Shown here piece after piece: positions 24,025 to 31,297 of a stretch of DNA of 34,921 bases. Both the position numbers and the translations under genes were made by a program. The notes under the pieces are model-generated. The model saw only the letters and a list, made by a program, of their open reading frames with translations. It searched no databases and had not been told where the DNA came from. Each line of letters begins with the position of its first letter. The first letter of the stretch is position 1. Source of the DNA: an uncultured Collinsella sp. (lineage in GTDB: Bacteria > Actinomycetota > Coriobacteriia > Coriobacteriales > Coriobacteriaceae); NCBI GenBank assembly GCA_902464965.1, contig CABQLI010000014.1, forward strand, positions 1 through 34,921, given 5' to 3'.

Positions 24025-24885
24025 ATGGAATGGAGCTTTGACGAAATAAGGGGATTTATCCCGAAATCGATTTCTCTCCCATACTCAAGAGAGGAAAAGA
24101 ACGGGTACCGCTCTGTTCTAACCGGACGCGATGAGCTGAACTATATCATGTTGAACGGAAGCGGGAGCTACATCGTCTCTCTGTGCGATGGTAAAAACAC
24201 CGTCGAAACAATCCTTAATCGGATGTGCGACAAGTTTCCAGACGCCAATCCGGACATGCTCAAATCTGACTTAGCCTCGGCAATGAGAGGTTTCAGCGTA
24301 TCGAGACTAATAGGATGGGTCAAAACTCCGACCGAAAATGGCACACCCATTGCCGATGAGATTTGCGTGGACAATGGGACCCATATACGGCTTGCCCAAG
24401 AAAACGATATTCGCCTGATTTGCTCCCTGGCAAGCCAGGCGAGCTCATCAGAACCAGAAAGTCCCACAATTGTCTACGGTTGGCCTCTTTCCGTCGAGCA
24501 GTATGAACGACCGCTAGAGGTGCGAAACGGATTGTTCAATCTGAGCAAGGAATTTTTCATTGTATATGAGTCAGGGAGACCAACCGGTCTACTCGGCCTC
24601 GCCCCCTCCAGCAATCCTTTACTCAGATACGCAGACATCTGTCTTCTTTTGTGCCCCGCAAGCATCGCCGTTCAATGTATTGCCGCTGCGGCCAGCTTCT
24701 ATCGTCAAGAATTTTGCGATGTCCCCAATTTTTTCCACCTGAACCTAACCAGCAAGGAAATTGCATCAAACGAAGGAATTCGAAATCTTATCAATGAGCC
24801 AGAATTCACTTGCGCTGGCACTTTTCCAGGTGAGTGCAGCGACGGCGACTGCATGAATGTATACTGTTTTTCAGAAGTCTGTTAA
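24025..24885 (+). CDS. PqqD-like (RRE) / GNAT acyltransferase fusion
   Basis: 286 residues; ATG 24025 behind AAGGAGGG. Residues ~30-105 (YRSVLTGRDELNYIMLNGSGSYIVSLCDGKNTVETILNRM ... GFSVSRLIGWV) have the PqqD pattern, a winged-helix domain that binds RiPP leader peptides. From ~119 (HIRLAQENDIRLICSLASQ) to the end (GDCMNVYCFSEVC) the layout is that of a GNAT N-acyltransferase, including FFIVYESGRPTGLLGL for the central strands. GNAT enzymes acylate amines with acyl-CoA and are known as RiPP maturases. It is the first gene of a five-gene cargo cluster. A small hairpin AAGAGCC/GGCTCTT (23975-23995) lies in its leader. The combined function is inferred. Confidence 0.75.
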   Translation: MEWSFDEIRGFIPKSISLPYSREEKNGYRSVLTGRDELNYIMLNGSGSYIVSLCDGKNTVETILNRMCDKFPDANPDMLKSDLASAMRGFSVSRLIGWVKTPTENGTPIADEICVDNGTHIRLAQENDIRLICSLASQASSSEPESPTIVYGWPLSVEQYERPLEVRNGLFNLSKEFFIVYESGRPTGLLGLAPSSNPLLRYADICLLLCPASIAVQCIAAAASFYRQEFCDVPNFFHLNLTSKEIASNEGIRNLINEPEFTCAGTFPGECSDGDCMNVYCFSEVC

Positions 24886-24893
24886 GAGGAACC

Positions 24894-25992
24894 ATGGGAC
24901 GAGTTTCGGAAAACAAGTACACCAACGTTCTCAGAGCGCCACATCACGTCGCCCTTGACATAACAAACAAGTGCAACTTGAGATGTCTGCACTGCTATAA
25001 CAGCAGCGGCGAGAATGAGGTCATGCACGACGAGTTGACCTCAGATGAACTTTTTGTTTTCGCAAAGGAAATGGCAGACATGTCGCTTTACAGCATGTGT
25101 TTCTGTGGAGGAGAAACCTTGTTGCGCAGTAAAGATATCTTGCGCTGCCTTCCCATATTGCGAGATGGGAATGTTGCAGCGAGCCTGGTAACCAACGGGC
25201 TTCTCCTCACGGAATCCCTTCTCCGAGATTTAGAAGATTCCGGACTCAAAAGCATCCAATTTAGCCTAGACGGCATTGGGTCAGCTCACGATAGGCTGAG
25301 GGGACATGAGGGAGCCTTCGAAATCGTCGAAGAAGCAGTTGCCACCGTACTCAACCATTCCGATTTGCACCTTGCTATCGCATTTACGCCCACGTCGTTC
25401 AACACCGAACAGTTTCCCGATGTCATCTCACTTCATCTCACTATTAGATGAGATTTTCACCAAATCTAACAGGCCGAAGAGGACGCCGGGTGACTTTATC
25501 GAACTACGTGTCCAACCCCTCATGGTTTTGGGCCGTGCGCGAAAGAACACATTTATTAGACCGGACTATTCCCAATACCGTACGTTGATTCACGCCATTC
25601 AAGAGGACGACTTCCTTCGGAAGCACCCGAATGTCCGACCGCAATGGGGCGACCCCGTCGACCATCTAATTCGCTTCTCTGATAACCGATATCTATTAGA
25701 TCAGGTTTCAGTGCACGCAAACGGCGACATCGTCGTTTCTCCGTATATCCCGTTAGTGGTTGGCAACATCAGAAACCACCCTCTTGAGGATTACTGGAAC
25801 AACGGACTTAGCTCAATTTGGTCCACAAAACTGGTTCAAGACCTCTGTAACCACATGTGGACCATTGACGACATGGAGCGTATGTCCGACACAATTTGCG
25901 ATATAGATATGGGAGGTGATCTACACGTTGACCTGATTGATGATACCGCGGATGAACTGTTGAACTCATCGTTGAAGGAGATGTTGGGTTAA
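24894..25992 (+). pseudogene. radical SAM peptide-modifying enzyme, frameshifted by a 10-bp duplication
   Basis: The first part reads from ATG 24894 with LDITNKCNLRCLHCYN (Cys27, Cys31, Cys34 ligate the 4Fe-4S cluster), then MCFCGGETLL and SIQFSLDGIG. It meets a stop at 25449-25451. The remainder continues in the +1 frame: LLDEIFTKSNRPKR, QWGDPVDHL and VSVHANGDIVVSPYIPLVVGNIRNHPLEDYWNNGL. The last looks like a SPASM/twitch region that has lost its cysteines. Removing one copy of the 10-bp repeat at 25423-25442 restores a single 362-residue protein. It sits between the PqqD fusion and the candidate precursor and probably modifies that peptide. It may be a true pseudogene or a phase-variable gene caught off. 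Confidence 0.85.
25423..25442 (+). repeat. perfect 10-bp tandem duplication causing a frameshift
   Basis: TCATCTCACT occurs twice in direct succession. With one copy the frame reads DVISLLDEI through the junction. With two copies it reads into a TGA. Confidence 0.9.
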
Positions 25993-26196
25993 ATGTACGA
26001 GAAGCCCGTAGTAGACAACATGAATCCGACCAGAGCATCGACTCTTGGAACGGAAACTTGGTTCGACATGTATTACATCGTGTGGGGAGCAAATGTGGCG
26101 GTCGGAGTCACCGCAGTTGGAGCCTATGAACTGGTCCTCATCACTTTTGCCGCAGCACTTCCCCTCAGCGAGCAAGGTGGCCAAGACGAGCAATGA
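25993..26196 (+). CDS. candidate RiPP precursor peptide, cysteine-free
   Basis: 67 residues, starting directly after the radical SAM stop with AAGGAG upstream. The N-terminus MYEKPVVDNMNPTR carries a YxxPxV motif like the leader motif bound by PqqD-like domains in lasso-peptide systems (the analogy is inferred). It is followed by an aromatic stretch WFDMYYIVW (23-31), a hydrophobic Gly/Ala/Val-rich region (32-59) and a polar end EQGGQDEQ. There is no Cys, so a sactipeptide or lanthipeptide is excluded. It could instead be a small membrane protein. It overlaps the next gene as ATGA, consistent with one operon. Confidence 0.6.
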   Translation: MYEKPVVDNMNPTRASTLGTETWFDMYYIVWGANVAVGVTAVGAYELVLITFAAALPLSEQGGQDEQ

Positions 26197-26534
26197 GTCC
26201 TGAAGCGCTAAGATCATCCATTGGCGGCATGGTAGGAGGAATCTGCTTTCTCGTTGTCGGGGTGTTAATGGTAAAGACCGGCAATCCCGGCCTGATTCAC
26301 AGTTACCATATCGCTCATATTCCAAGCGAGAAGATTCCTCTTGTTGCCAGATTGGTCGGACTCGGAATAGCGTTGACGGGAGCCGGTCTCCTTCTCGCGG
26401 GCATCATTGCCTTTGCGTCCCAAATCCCATTATCGGCATCGGCGGCTTTCATTCTGCCGCTCATCATAATCTTTGCCGGTCTTGGCGTCTCCTTGCTAAC
26501 GATCGTAGTGTTCACATTTCGACCATGGTCATAA
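26193..26534 (+). CDS. small DUF3784-like membrane protein; possible immunity protein
   Basis: 113 residues with three membrane segments (~11-27, ~52-76, ~84-108). GNPGLIHSYHIAHIPSEKIPLVARLVGLGIALTGAG matches the DUF3784 pattern, in which a polar Asn/His/Tyr loop follows the first helix. Its start overlaps the stop of the candidate precursor (ATGA). A small membrane protein next to a secreted peptide gene suggests producer self-protection; this is inference. Confidence 0.6.
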   Translation: MSPEALRSSIGGMVGGICFLVVGVLMVKTGNPGLIHSYHIAHIPSEKIPLVARLVGLGIALTGAGLLLAGIIAFASQIPLSASAAFILPLIIIFAGLGVSLLTIVVFTFRPWS

Positions 26535-26599
26535 TGGATTTCCTATTGCATGAAACTTCAGGCGCATGCCCAACAAACAATGAAAAAATTTACAGCTTT

Positions 26600-26635
26600 A
26601 GTCGGACGGCTGTTTTATTTTTCAGCCGTCCGACT
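26600..26635 (+). repeat. 13-bp inverted repeat with T-rich loop
   Basis: AGTCGGACGGCTG (26600-26612) pairs perfectly with CAGCCGTCCGACT (26623-26635); the 10-nt loop is nearly all T. No T-run follows, so it is not a standard terminator. It lies in the 260-bp gap before the ABC transporter gene and may regulate it. Confidence 0.65.
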
Positions 26636-26794
26636 GCCGTGCGCGGCCTATTGATCGAACATAAAATTCCCGTTTCTATGAGGATCCAGCTCGCAAAGAC
26701 TCTCTATGGAAGCGCTCGTGCCGATTAGTCGCCGCTTCGTTTCCACCGAACCGCGGTGTAAGGTGTCATCAGTTGGTATTTCATACCTGATAGA

Positions 26795-28444
26795 TTGGGG
26801 CCATTCTTGATTCGGTACGTCTTATCGAAGTTTAGTAAAACAAAGGGTGCTTTCACGTTCATTGCCATCACGACGATTGGAATCGCCCTTTCCTATGCCG
26901 CACCATATGTGAACGGAAAGTTCTTAGATTTCCTTCTTGCCAATCGCAGCGAGAAGGATGCTGTGCTTTTTGCGCTCCTCGTAGCTTCAATAGGGGTCTT
27001 TTCTGCCTTATTTTCATATTTTGCAGGAACGTTATCTATCCGTATATCCACAAAGCTTTCTTTTGACCTACTCAGGGAAACCGTCTTGCGCTTTGAGCGA
27101 GTTAATTTTCTGACGAACCGAACAACCGACTCAGCCTATACGACGCAAAGGATTTTCACTGACTCAGGTGTTGTTTCTTCTTTCGTTCTAACAAACTTTA
27201 TCAGCGCTCCCCTGTCTGTTGTCGCCATTCCTTTCGTGTTGCTCGTCATATGGTCGGTTGATCCACTCCTCGCACTATTCTCCATCCTCCTTCTTGTGGC
27301 ATATCTCTTCGTTATTACCGGATTGCGAAAGCTTCTATATAAAGTCATGTACGAGAAGAAGGAGGCAGATAGCGCTTTCTATGCCGTAATAGCATCGCAG
27401 TTGAATCAGATTCTCAACATTCAGTTAACGTCTTCATACAATAAAAGCGAGCTAGCACTTGACACCGGATTTGAAAAGTATTTTCCAAAGGTCTTGCACT
27501 CGGGAAAGCTCTCATTCTCACTAACATCGATTGACAGCCTTTTTGCTGCCGTGTTTCAAGCGATAATACTCATCGTATCCGGAGTGCGAATCATCAATGG
27601 AACCATGACGATAGGCGAATACACCATCGTCGGTGCATATTTTGCCGTCCTATTTAAAACCTTGAAAAACACGATGAACCTGTTCAAGTCCTATCAGGAT
27701 GCCAAGGCTTCGTGGGACAGGATGAGCGCCATGGGAAAGGTAGGACCGGAACCAGAGCAAGATCAGACAGGTTTAGTCAAGATTGACACAATAAATCGCA
27801 TTTCTGTTTCCAAGTTGGATTTTACGGCACCCCTTCCAGACGGATCTCCCCGAAAGGTTCTTGACGGATTTTCCTTCGATTTCTCCGGCCCTGGAACATA
27901 CTGCATAACCGGAGAAAATGGAAGAGGAAAAACGTCGCTCCTTTACCTGCTCCTTGGGCTGTATCCATCGGCAGGCAAAGTAACATACAACGACATGCCG
28001 ATTGAAAAATGCAATTTGGATTACATACGTTCAGACACGATATCGTGCTGCCCCCAACCGTGCTTCGCTCCAGATGAGACGGTTCGGGACCTGTTGGATT
28101 ATTTCAACACCCCATTTTTTACAAAGCACCAGCATATGAATGAGCTACCGTCGTTGACAACCAGCATAGAGGGCTTGCTTGAGAAACGTTGTCCTGAACT
28201 TTCGGGTGGTGAGCTGCGCCGTGTATACTTGTGGTCGGCAATTTCCCGTAATCCATCAGTCTTGGTGCTCGATGAGCCTACAACTGGATTGGATGAAACA
28301 AGCCGAGCCGAACTCGCTTCGTATGTCAGAAACAACAAATTGAAACAGCTCATTATCATTGTTTCACATGATAATGAGCTGGCAAATGCAGCGGAAACGA
28401 TCGTCAGTCTAGATAACGCGTCACACCGTTGCGCAAATCGATAG
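26795..28444 (+). CDS. ABC transporter, fused membrane and ATPase domains (peptide exporter type)
   Basis: 549 residues. The membrane domain (~1-300) has about six helices. The ATPase domain has Walker A GENGRGKTS (373-381), signature LSGGE (469-473), Walker B VLVLDEP (489-495, Glu494) and H-loop His525. Half-size exporters of this kind work as dimers, here probably secreting the RiPP product. There is no N-terminal C39 protease domain, so leader removal needs another enzyme. The start is TTG 26795 without a clear ribosome site, and no good alternative exists nearby, so the N-terminus is uncertain. It is more AT-rich than the mobilisation genes. Confidence 0.88.
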   Translation: MGPFLIRYVLSKFSKTKGAFTFIAITTIGIALSYAAPYVNGKFLDFLLANRSEKDAVLFALLVASIGVFSALFSYFAGTLSIRISTKLSFDLLRETVLRFERVNFLTNRTTDSAYTTQRIFTDSGVVSSFVLTNFISAPLSVVAIPFVLLVIWSVDPLLALFSILLLVAYLFVITGLRKLLYKVMYEKKEADSAFYAVIASQLNQILNIQLTSSYNKSELALDTGFEKYFPKVLHSGKLSFSLTSIDSLFAAVFQAIILIVSGVRIINGTMTIGEYTIVGAYFAVLFKTLKNTMNLFKSYQDAKASWDRMSAMGKVGPEPEQDQTGLVKIDTINRISVSKLDFTAPLPDGSPRKVLDGFSFDFSGPGTYCITGENGRGKTSLLYLLLGLYPSAGKVTYNDMPIEKCNLDYIRSDTISCCPQPCFAPDETVRDLLDYFNTPFFTKHQHMNELPSLTTSIEGLLEKRCPELSGGELRRVYLWSAISRNPSVLVLDEPTTGLDETSRAELASYVRNNKLKQLIIIVSHDNELANAAETIVSLDNASHRCANR

Positions 28445-28480
28445 GACCGCATCGAGTCGCAGCAATTGCAGAAGGCTAAG

Positions 28481-28729
28481 CTATAATGATTGCCCTTTAC
28501 CCATGCGTATCTCAAGGCCTTCGATGATGATCCTTGATACCGTGGTGTTGTGTTCCGCCGCGTAGGTGCTCATCTCTTGCTTCTGCTCTTCCGTAACCCA
28601 AAAGGTGATGCACTCCCCTTTCTTGCGACTTGTCGAATCCCCTTTGTTTCGTGTGTCTTGATTACCCATGAGGGTCATGCTCGCCTCTCCAACGGGCATG
28701 ACGCGGCGAGTTGGCTTCTTAATTGCCAC
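28481..28729 (-). CDS. ribbon-helix-helix-like DNA-binding protein
   Basis: 82 residues. After a basic N-terminus, ECITFWVTEEQKQEMSTYAAEHNTTVSRIIIEGLEIRM (39-76) has the strand-helix-helix layout of CopG/MobC-like regulators. GTG 28729 is chosen because GGAG lies 7 bases upstream on the minus strand; ATG 28699 is an alternative. It is convergent with the ABC transporter. It could be an orphan antitoxin or element regulator; no toxin gene is next to it. Confidence 0.65.
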   Translation of the reverse strand: MAIKKPTRRVMPVGEASMTLMGNQDTRNKGDSTSRKKGECITFWVTEEQKQEMSTYAAEHNTTVSRIIIEGLEIRMGKGQSL

Positions 28730-28779
28730 CGTAAATCTCCTTATCCTCCTCGATGCCCTCCTTCACCTGTTTGAGTAAT

Positions 28780-29013
28780 TGTCCTCTTTGACACCGGCGA
28801 TATTGCGCTTACACACCGTCCGCTCACATCCCGAATATTGCCGTTCGGCACCGCCGATATTCCCGTCGGCACCGTCCCCCTGGTACGTTCCGGCTGTCCA
28901 TGCAGCCGAGACCAAGGAGGTACAGCATGGCGAGAAGGATAAGGGCCAGGGAGGCCCTCAGGCTCCGTGCGTCCGGCCTGTCGCAGAACGCGATAGCCCG
29001 CGCGGCGCATTGA
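28780..29013 (+). mobile_element. IS21-type end with truncated istA
   Basis: Short repeats of the CGATATT/CGAATATTG type recur at about 28797, 28832 and 28854 together with CGGCACCG, as at IS21 termini. They lead to ATG 28927 behind AAGGAGG. The 28-residue frame MARRIRAREALRLRASGLSQ ... NAIARAAH has the helix-turn-helix start of IstA and then stops at 29011-29013. The rest of istA is missing and the EcsC-like gene begins 12 bases later. Confidence 0.6.
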
Positions 29014-29025
29014 TTGGAAGGCTGT

Positions 29026-30063
29026 ATGGACGTCAGGCTGCTTGGAAAGAAAAACGAGGGCGAGGGCCTTGGGGTCGCTGTTCTCGTTGATTCGGCTTTT
29101 GCAGAGTTAAAAGACAAGAGCGATGAGCAGTTGGCGGAGGCCCAGAGATTTTTGATTGACTTTATGAAAAAAGTTGCTCGGCTAAAGGGAGTGAGAATTG
29201 ATCGGCCCCATTTCCTCCGCTCGGAGCTGAGGAGGAAGGGTGTCCATAAAGATGTCGTCGAGTTTGCCGTGGAAACGACCCCCGTTACCGCCGGAATCGA
29301 TGTGGGCCTGATCGATAGAATTGCTAGAGAAGTAATTGATTATGAGGCAAAGAAGTCAACCGCCTTTTCCTTTGCAGCGGGTCTTCCCGGAGGTGTCGCG
29401 ATGGTGGGCACCATTCCTGCCGATATTACGTAATACTACGTGCACGCATTCAGGATTATGCAGAAACTGGCATACCTGTATGGCTGGCAGACCTTTTTTG
29501 AAGAATGTGACGACGTTGATGACGAGACTCTCTACGAAATGGCAGTGTTGCTCGGTGTGATGATGGGTGTAGGCAGCGCGAATTCGATGCTAACCGTAAT
29601 CGCCAAAAACGCCCAAGAGGCGGTCGCGAAAAAGGTCGCTCGCCAGTCGCTAACCAAGACCAGTTGGTATCCGATCCTGAAGAAGCTCTTGAGCTTCATG
29701 GGTATCAAGATAACAAAGCAGACGGTGGGGGATGCCGCTGGCAAGGTTGTTGTGGGCGTCGGTGGCGTAATCTCTGGTGCTATCACCTTTATGGGTCTTT
29801 CAAAGGGGTCGGCGCGCTTGTGTAGGCAGCTTAAGTGCTTGCCGCAGGCAAACGAGCGGATTCCTGGCACTGGGTACTATGAAAAGGATGAGGCCGCGGT
29901 TGCCAAGAAGAGGATTGACGTAGCGGAACCCCTCTTTATCGAAAAGTTCGGATTTTCTCCCATATTCTACGGCTCTATTGTTGAATATGCTGACCGGCTG
30001 GAGGAGTCACTGGCGACTGGAGAAGCGAAGCTGGATGCATATAATCCGGACGTTCTTCTCTGA
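29026..30063 (+). pseudogene. EcsC-like protein gene with one in-frame stop
   Basis: One frame is open from ATG 29026 (GGAAGG upstream) to 30063 except for TAA at 29431-29433. The protein reads AGLPGGVAMVGTIPADIT, stop, YYVHAFRIMQKLAYLYGWQTFFEE. In EcsC-family proteins this region runs through unbroken, commonly with Gln where the stop is, so CAA to TAA is likely. Total length would be 345 codons. GTG 29440 could restart translation of the second half. EcsC-like proteins associate with membranes, and several have been linked to secretion or surface functions. It is the last cargo gene before attR. Confidence 0.75.
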
Positions 30064-30210
30064 TACTCAGCGGAATTAGGCTATGCGTAACAGGATTGTT
30101 GTTCGATCTAATGTGAACGTTGGATGATGCTAACTATTTATGGAAAACAGTTAAAAAAGTTTTTCACCCCTTTTTCACTCCTCGGAGAAGGAGGAAAGAG
30201 ACGCGAAAAC

Positions 30211-30243
30211 AAAAAAGCTCAGAAGCAATTACGCTTCTGAGCT
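30211..30243 (-). terminator. tRNA-Thr terminator supplied by the element
   Basis: On the minus strand a perfect 11-bp stem (30216-30226 with 30233-30243, loop of 6) is followed by six T. It lies 12 bases from the tRNA 3' end and inside the element, replacing the original terminator left at 15204-15226. Confidence 0.85.
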
Positions 30244-30250
30244 GCACTAA

Positions 30251-30300
30251 TGCAATGGAGCCAGCGACCGGGCTCGAACCGGTGACCCCCGCTTTACGAG
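30251..30300 (-). repeat. right attachment site (attR)
   Basis: Fifty bases identical to 15233-15282. The copy overlaps the tRNA from the anticodon loop to CCA plus 5 bases, so integration keeps the gene intact. Confidence 0.93.
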
Positions 30301-30331
30301 AGCGGTGCTCTACCAACTGAGCTACGCTGGC
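30256..30331 (-). tRNA. tRNA-Thr, anticodon CGT
   Basis: 76 nt with encoded CCA. The acceptor stem GCCAGCG/CGCTGGC, D-arm GCTCAGTTGGTAGAGC, anticodon stem CCGCT/AGCGG with loop CTCGTAA (anticodon CGT at 30298-30296) and T-arm ACCGG-TTCGAGC-CCGGT all pair. It reads ACG threonine codons. Its 3' half doubles as the integration site of the mobile element. Confidence 0.96.
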
Positions 30332-30488
30332 GGCCATGTGATGACGCAACAGAGGCGTCAACGGCTGTCTATGATACGGGACATCGCAAATCCGCGCAAG
30401 GGTTCTGACGGCTTTTCTCACTTTAAATGCACTAATATTGGAAACGCGAAGTCTTGCTCTTATGGGTCTCAAACAGAATGGGGCTGCC

Positions 30489-30971
30489 ATGGCTCAACCC
30501 AGGATCCTTCTTACACGTATCGATGACCGGTTTATTTACGGGCAAGACGTTGAGCTGTGGAATGAGGCGATTGGTTCCAATCTTGTCCTGATCGTTAACG
30601 ACGAGATTGCGGCGGATTCGCGCAAGTGGGCGCCTATGAGGGTCGCGGCGCCCGAGGGCGTGTGGACACGGTTTTTCTCGGTGCAAAGGACCATCGACAT
30701 CATCCATACCGCAACGCCGCGTCAATGGATTCTGATCATGGTGGCCTCACCCGCCGATGCACTCGCGCTGGTTAAGGGTGGTGTGCCGATTACCAAGATC
30801 AGCATTGGCCATATGCAGACAGGGGAGGGCAAACGCTCTGCAACGCCTGCCGTTGCCGTAGACGATATGGACATCGCCGCCTTCAAAGAGCTGCAAGAAC
30901 TCGGCATAGAGCTAGAAATCCGCTATCTCCCCAGTTCCGCCCCCGATCCCATCGACAATCTGTTCAACTGA
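30489..30971 (+). CDS. orphan PTS EIIB-like protein lacking the phosphorylated His
   Basis: 160 residues, starting at MAQPRILLTRIDDRF. It aligns end to end with the EIIB at 5733-6215, about half identical by eye (shared KGGVPI, FKELQELG, RFFS). The phosphorylation site RLVHGQV reads RFIYGQD here, with Tyr17 in place of His17. It therefore cannot carry phosphate in the usual way. No EIIA, EIIC or EIID is nearby. It may be a regulatory decoy that binds other PTS subunits, or a decaying duplicate, though the frame is intact. The ribosome site is weak; earlier in-frame starts exist at 30438 and 30462. Confidence 0.8.
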   Translation: MAQPRILLTRIDDRFIYGQDVELWNEAIGSNLVLIVNDEIAADSRKWAPMRVAAPEGVWTRFFSVQRTIDIIHTATPRQWILIMVASPADALALVKGGVPITKISIGHMQTGEGKRSATPAVAVDDMDIAAFKELQELGIELEIRYLPSSAPDPIDNLFN

Positions 30972-31234
30972 TCCCTTGGGGACGGAGGAAAACGGATCAT
31001 TTTGCCCTTGCGAGGGACGCGTGCGATGCTGCCTGTCAAAAACAATGCCCATTTACTACGTTTGATCGGCTATCGCCGAGCATGTCGAATTTGAGAAAAA
31101 CAAAACCGCAGGTAGGCGGCTCGCGAATTTAGCAAAAACCGGTGCATGGTCGAGCATCCCGGGCTAAACGTAGTAAATGGGCATAGTTTTGATATGTCAC
31201 TCATACAGTCACAGCGAAATTGAGCCCAAAAGAT
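30972..31234. other. gene-free interval holding a large inverted-repeat element
   Basis: No coding signal is seen between the EIIB-like gene and the galM terminator. ATGCCCATTTACTACGTTT (31045-31063) is repeated in perfect inverse at 31166-31184, with further imperfect pairing outside (TGTCAAAA with TTTTGATATGTCA). The 102 bases between the arms include AAAACCGCAGGTAG, also present near 4714. This looks like a dispersed intergenic repeat rather than a terminator. Confidence 0.75.
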
Positions 31235-31271
31235 GAAAAAACGCCCGTCGGCGGTGGTGCCGGCGGGCGTT
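31235..31271 (-). terminator. Rho-independent terminator of galM
   Basis: On the minus strand a 13-bp stem (31259-31271 with 31240-31252, one mismatch) runs into TTTTTT before CATC. It lies 26 bases after the galM stop. Confidence 0.88.
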
Positions 31272-31297
31272 GCTGTGCAATATGTCGCGTTGTGGGC

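Larger units (their letters stand above)
15233..30300 (+). mobile_element. integrative mobilizable element in tRNA-Thr(CGT)
   Basis: Bounded by perfect 50-bp direct repeats; the element plus one repeat copy is about 15.0 kb. A tyrosine integrase lies just inside the left end. A DnaB-like ATPase, MobC, a coupling protein and a relaxase form the transfer part. No VirB4 or other mating-channel genes are seen, so it would need a helper conjugation system. The right half is cargo: a RiPP-like locus, IS remnants and a broken EcsC-like gene. The right repeat copy, brought by the element, restores an intact tRNA. Confidence 0.9.

Noticed and set aside
26600..26635. Inverted repeat as an intrinsic terminator of the RiPP-like operon
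   Set aside because: The T-run is in the loop, not after the stem; listed only as a repeat.
26525..26728. 67-residue frame after the DUF3784-like gene
   Set aside because: It spans a perfect inverted repeat and has no ribosome site or family; probably non-coding.
28741..29010. 89-residue minus-strand frame
   Set aside because: It lies across IS21-type terminal repeats and the istA start on the other strand; Arg/Pro/Gly-rich shadow.
15233..30300. Element as a self-transmissible ICE
   Set aside because: No VirB4, VirB6 or other mating-pair genes were found; only relaxase, MobC and coupling protein.
30120..30320. 66-residue frame running into the tRNA
   Set aside because: It overlaps the terminator and tRNA-Thr; not a gene.
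31045..31184. Inverted repeat as a CRISPR array
   Set aside because: Only two arms in opposite orientation, no regular spacers and no cas genes.
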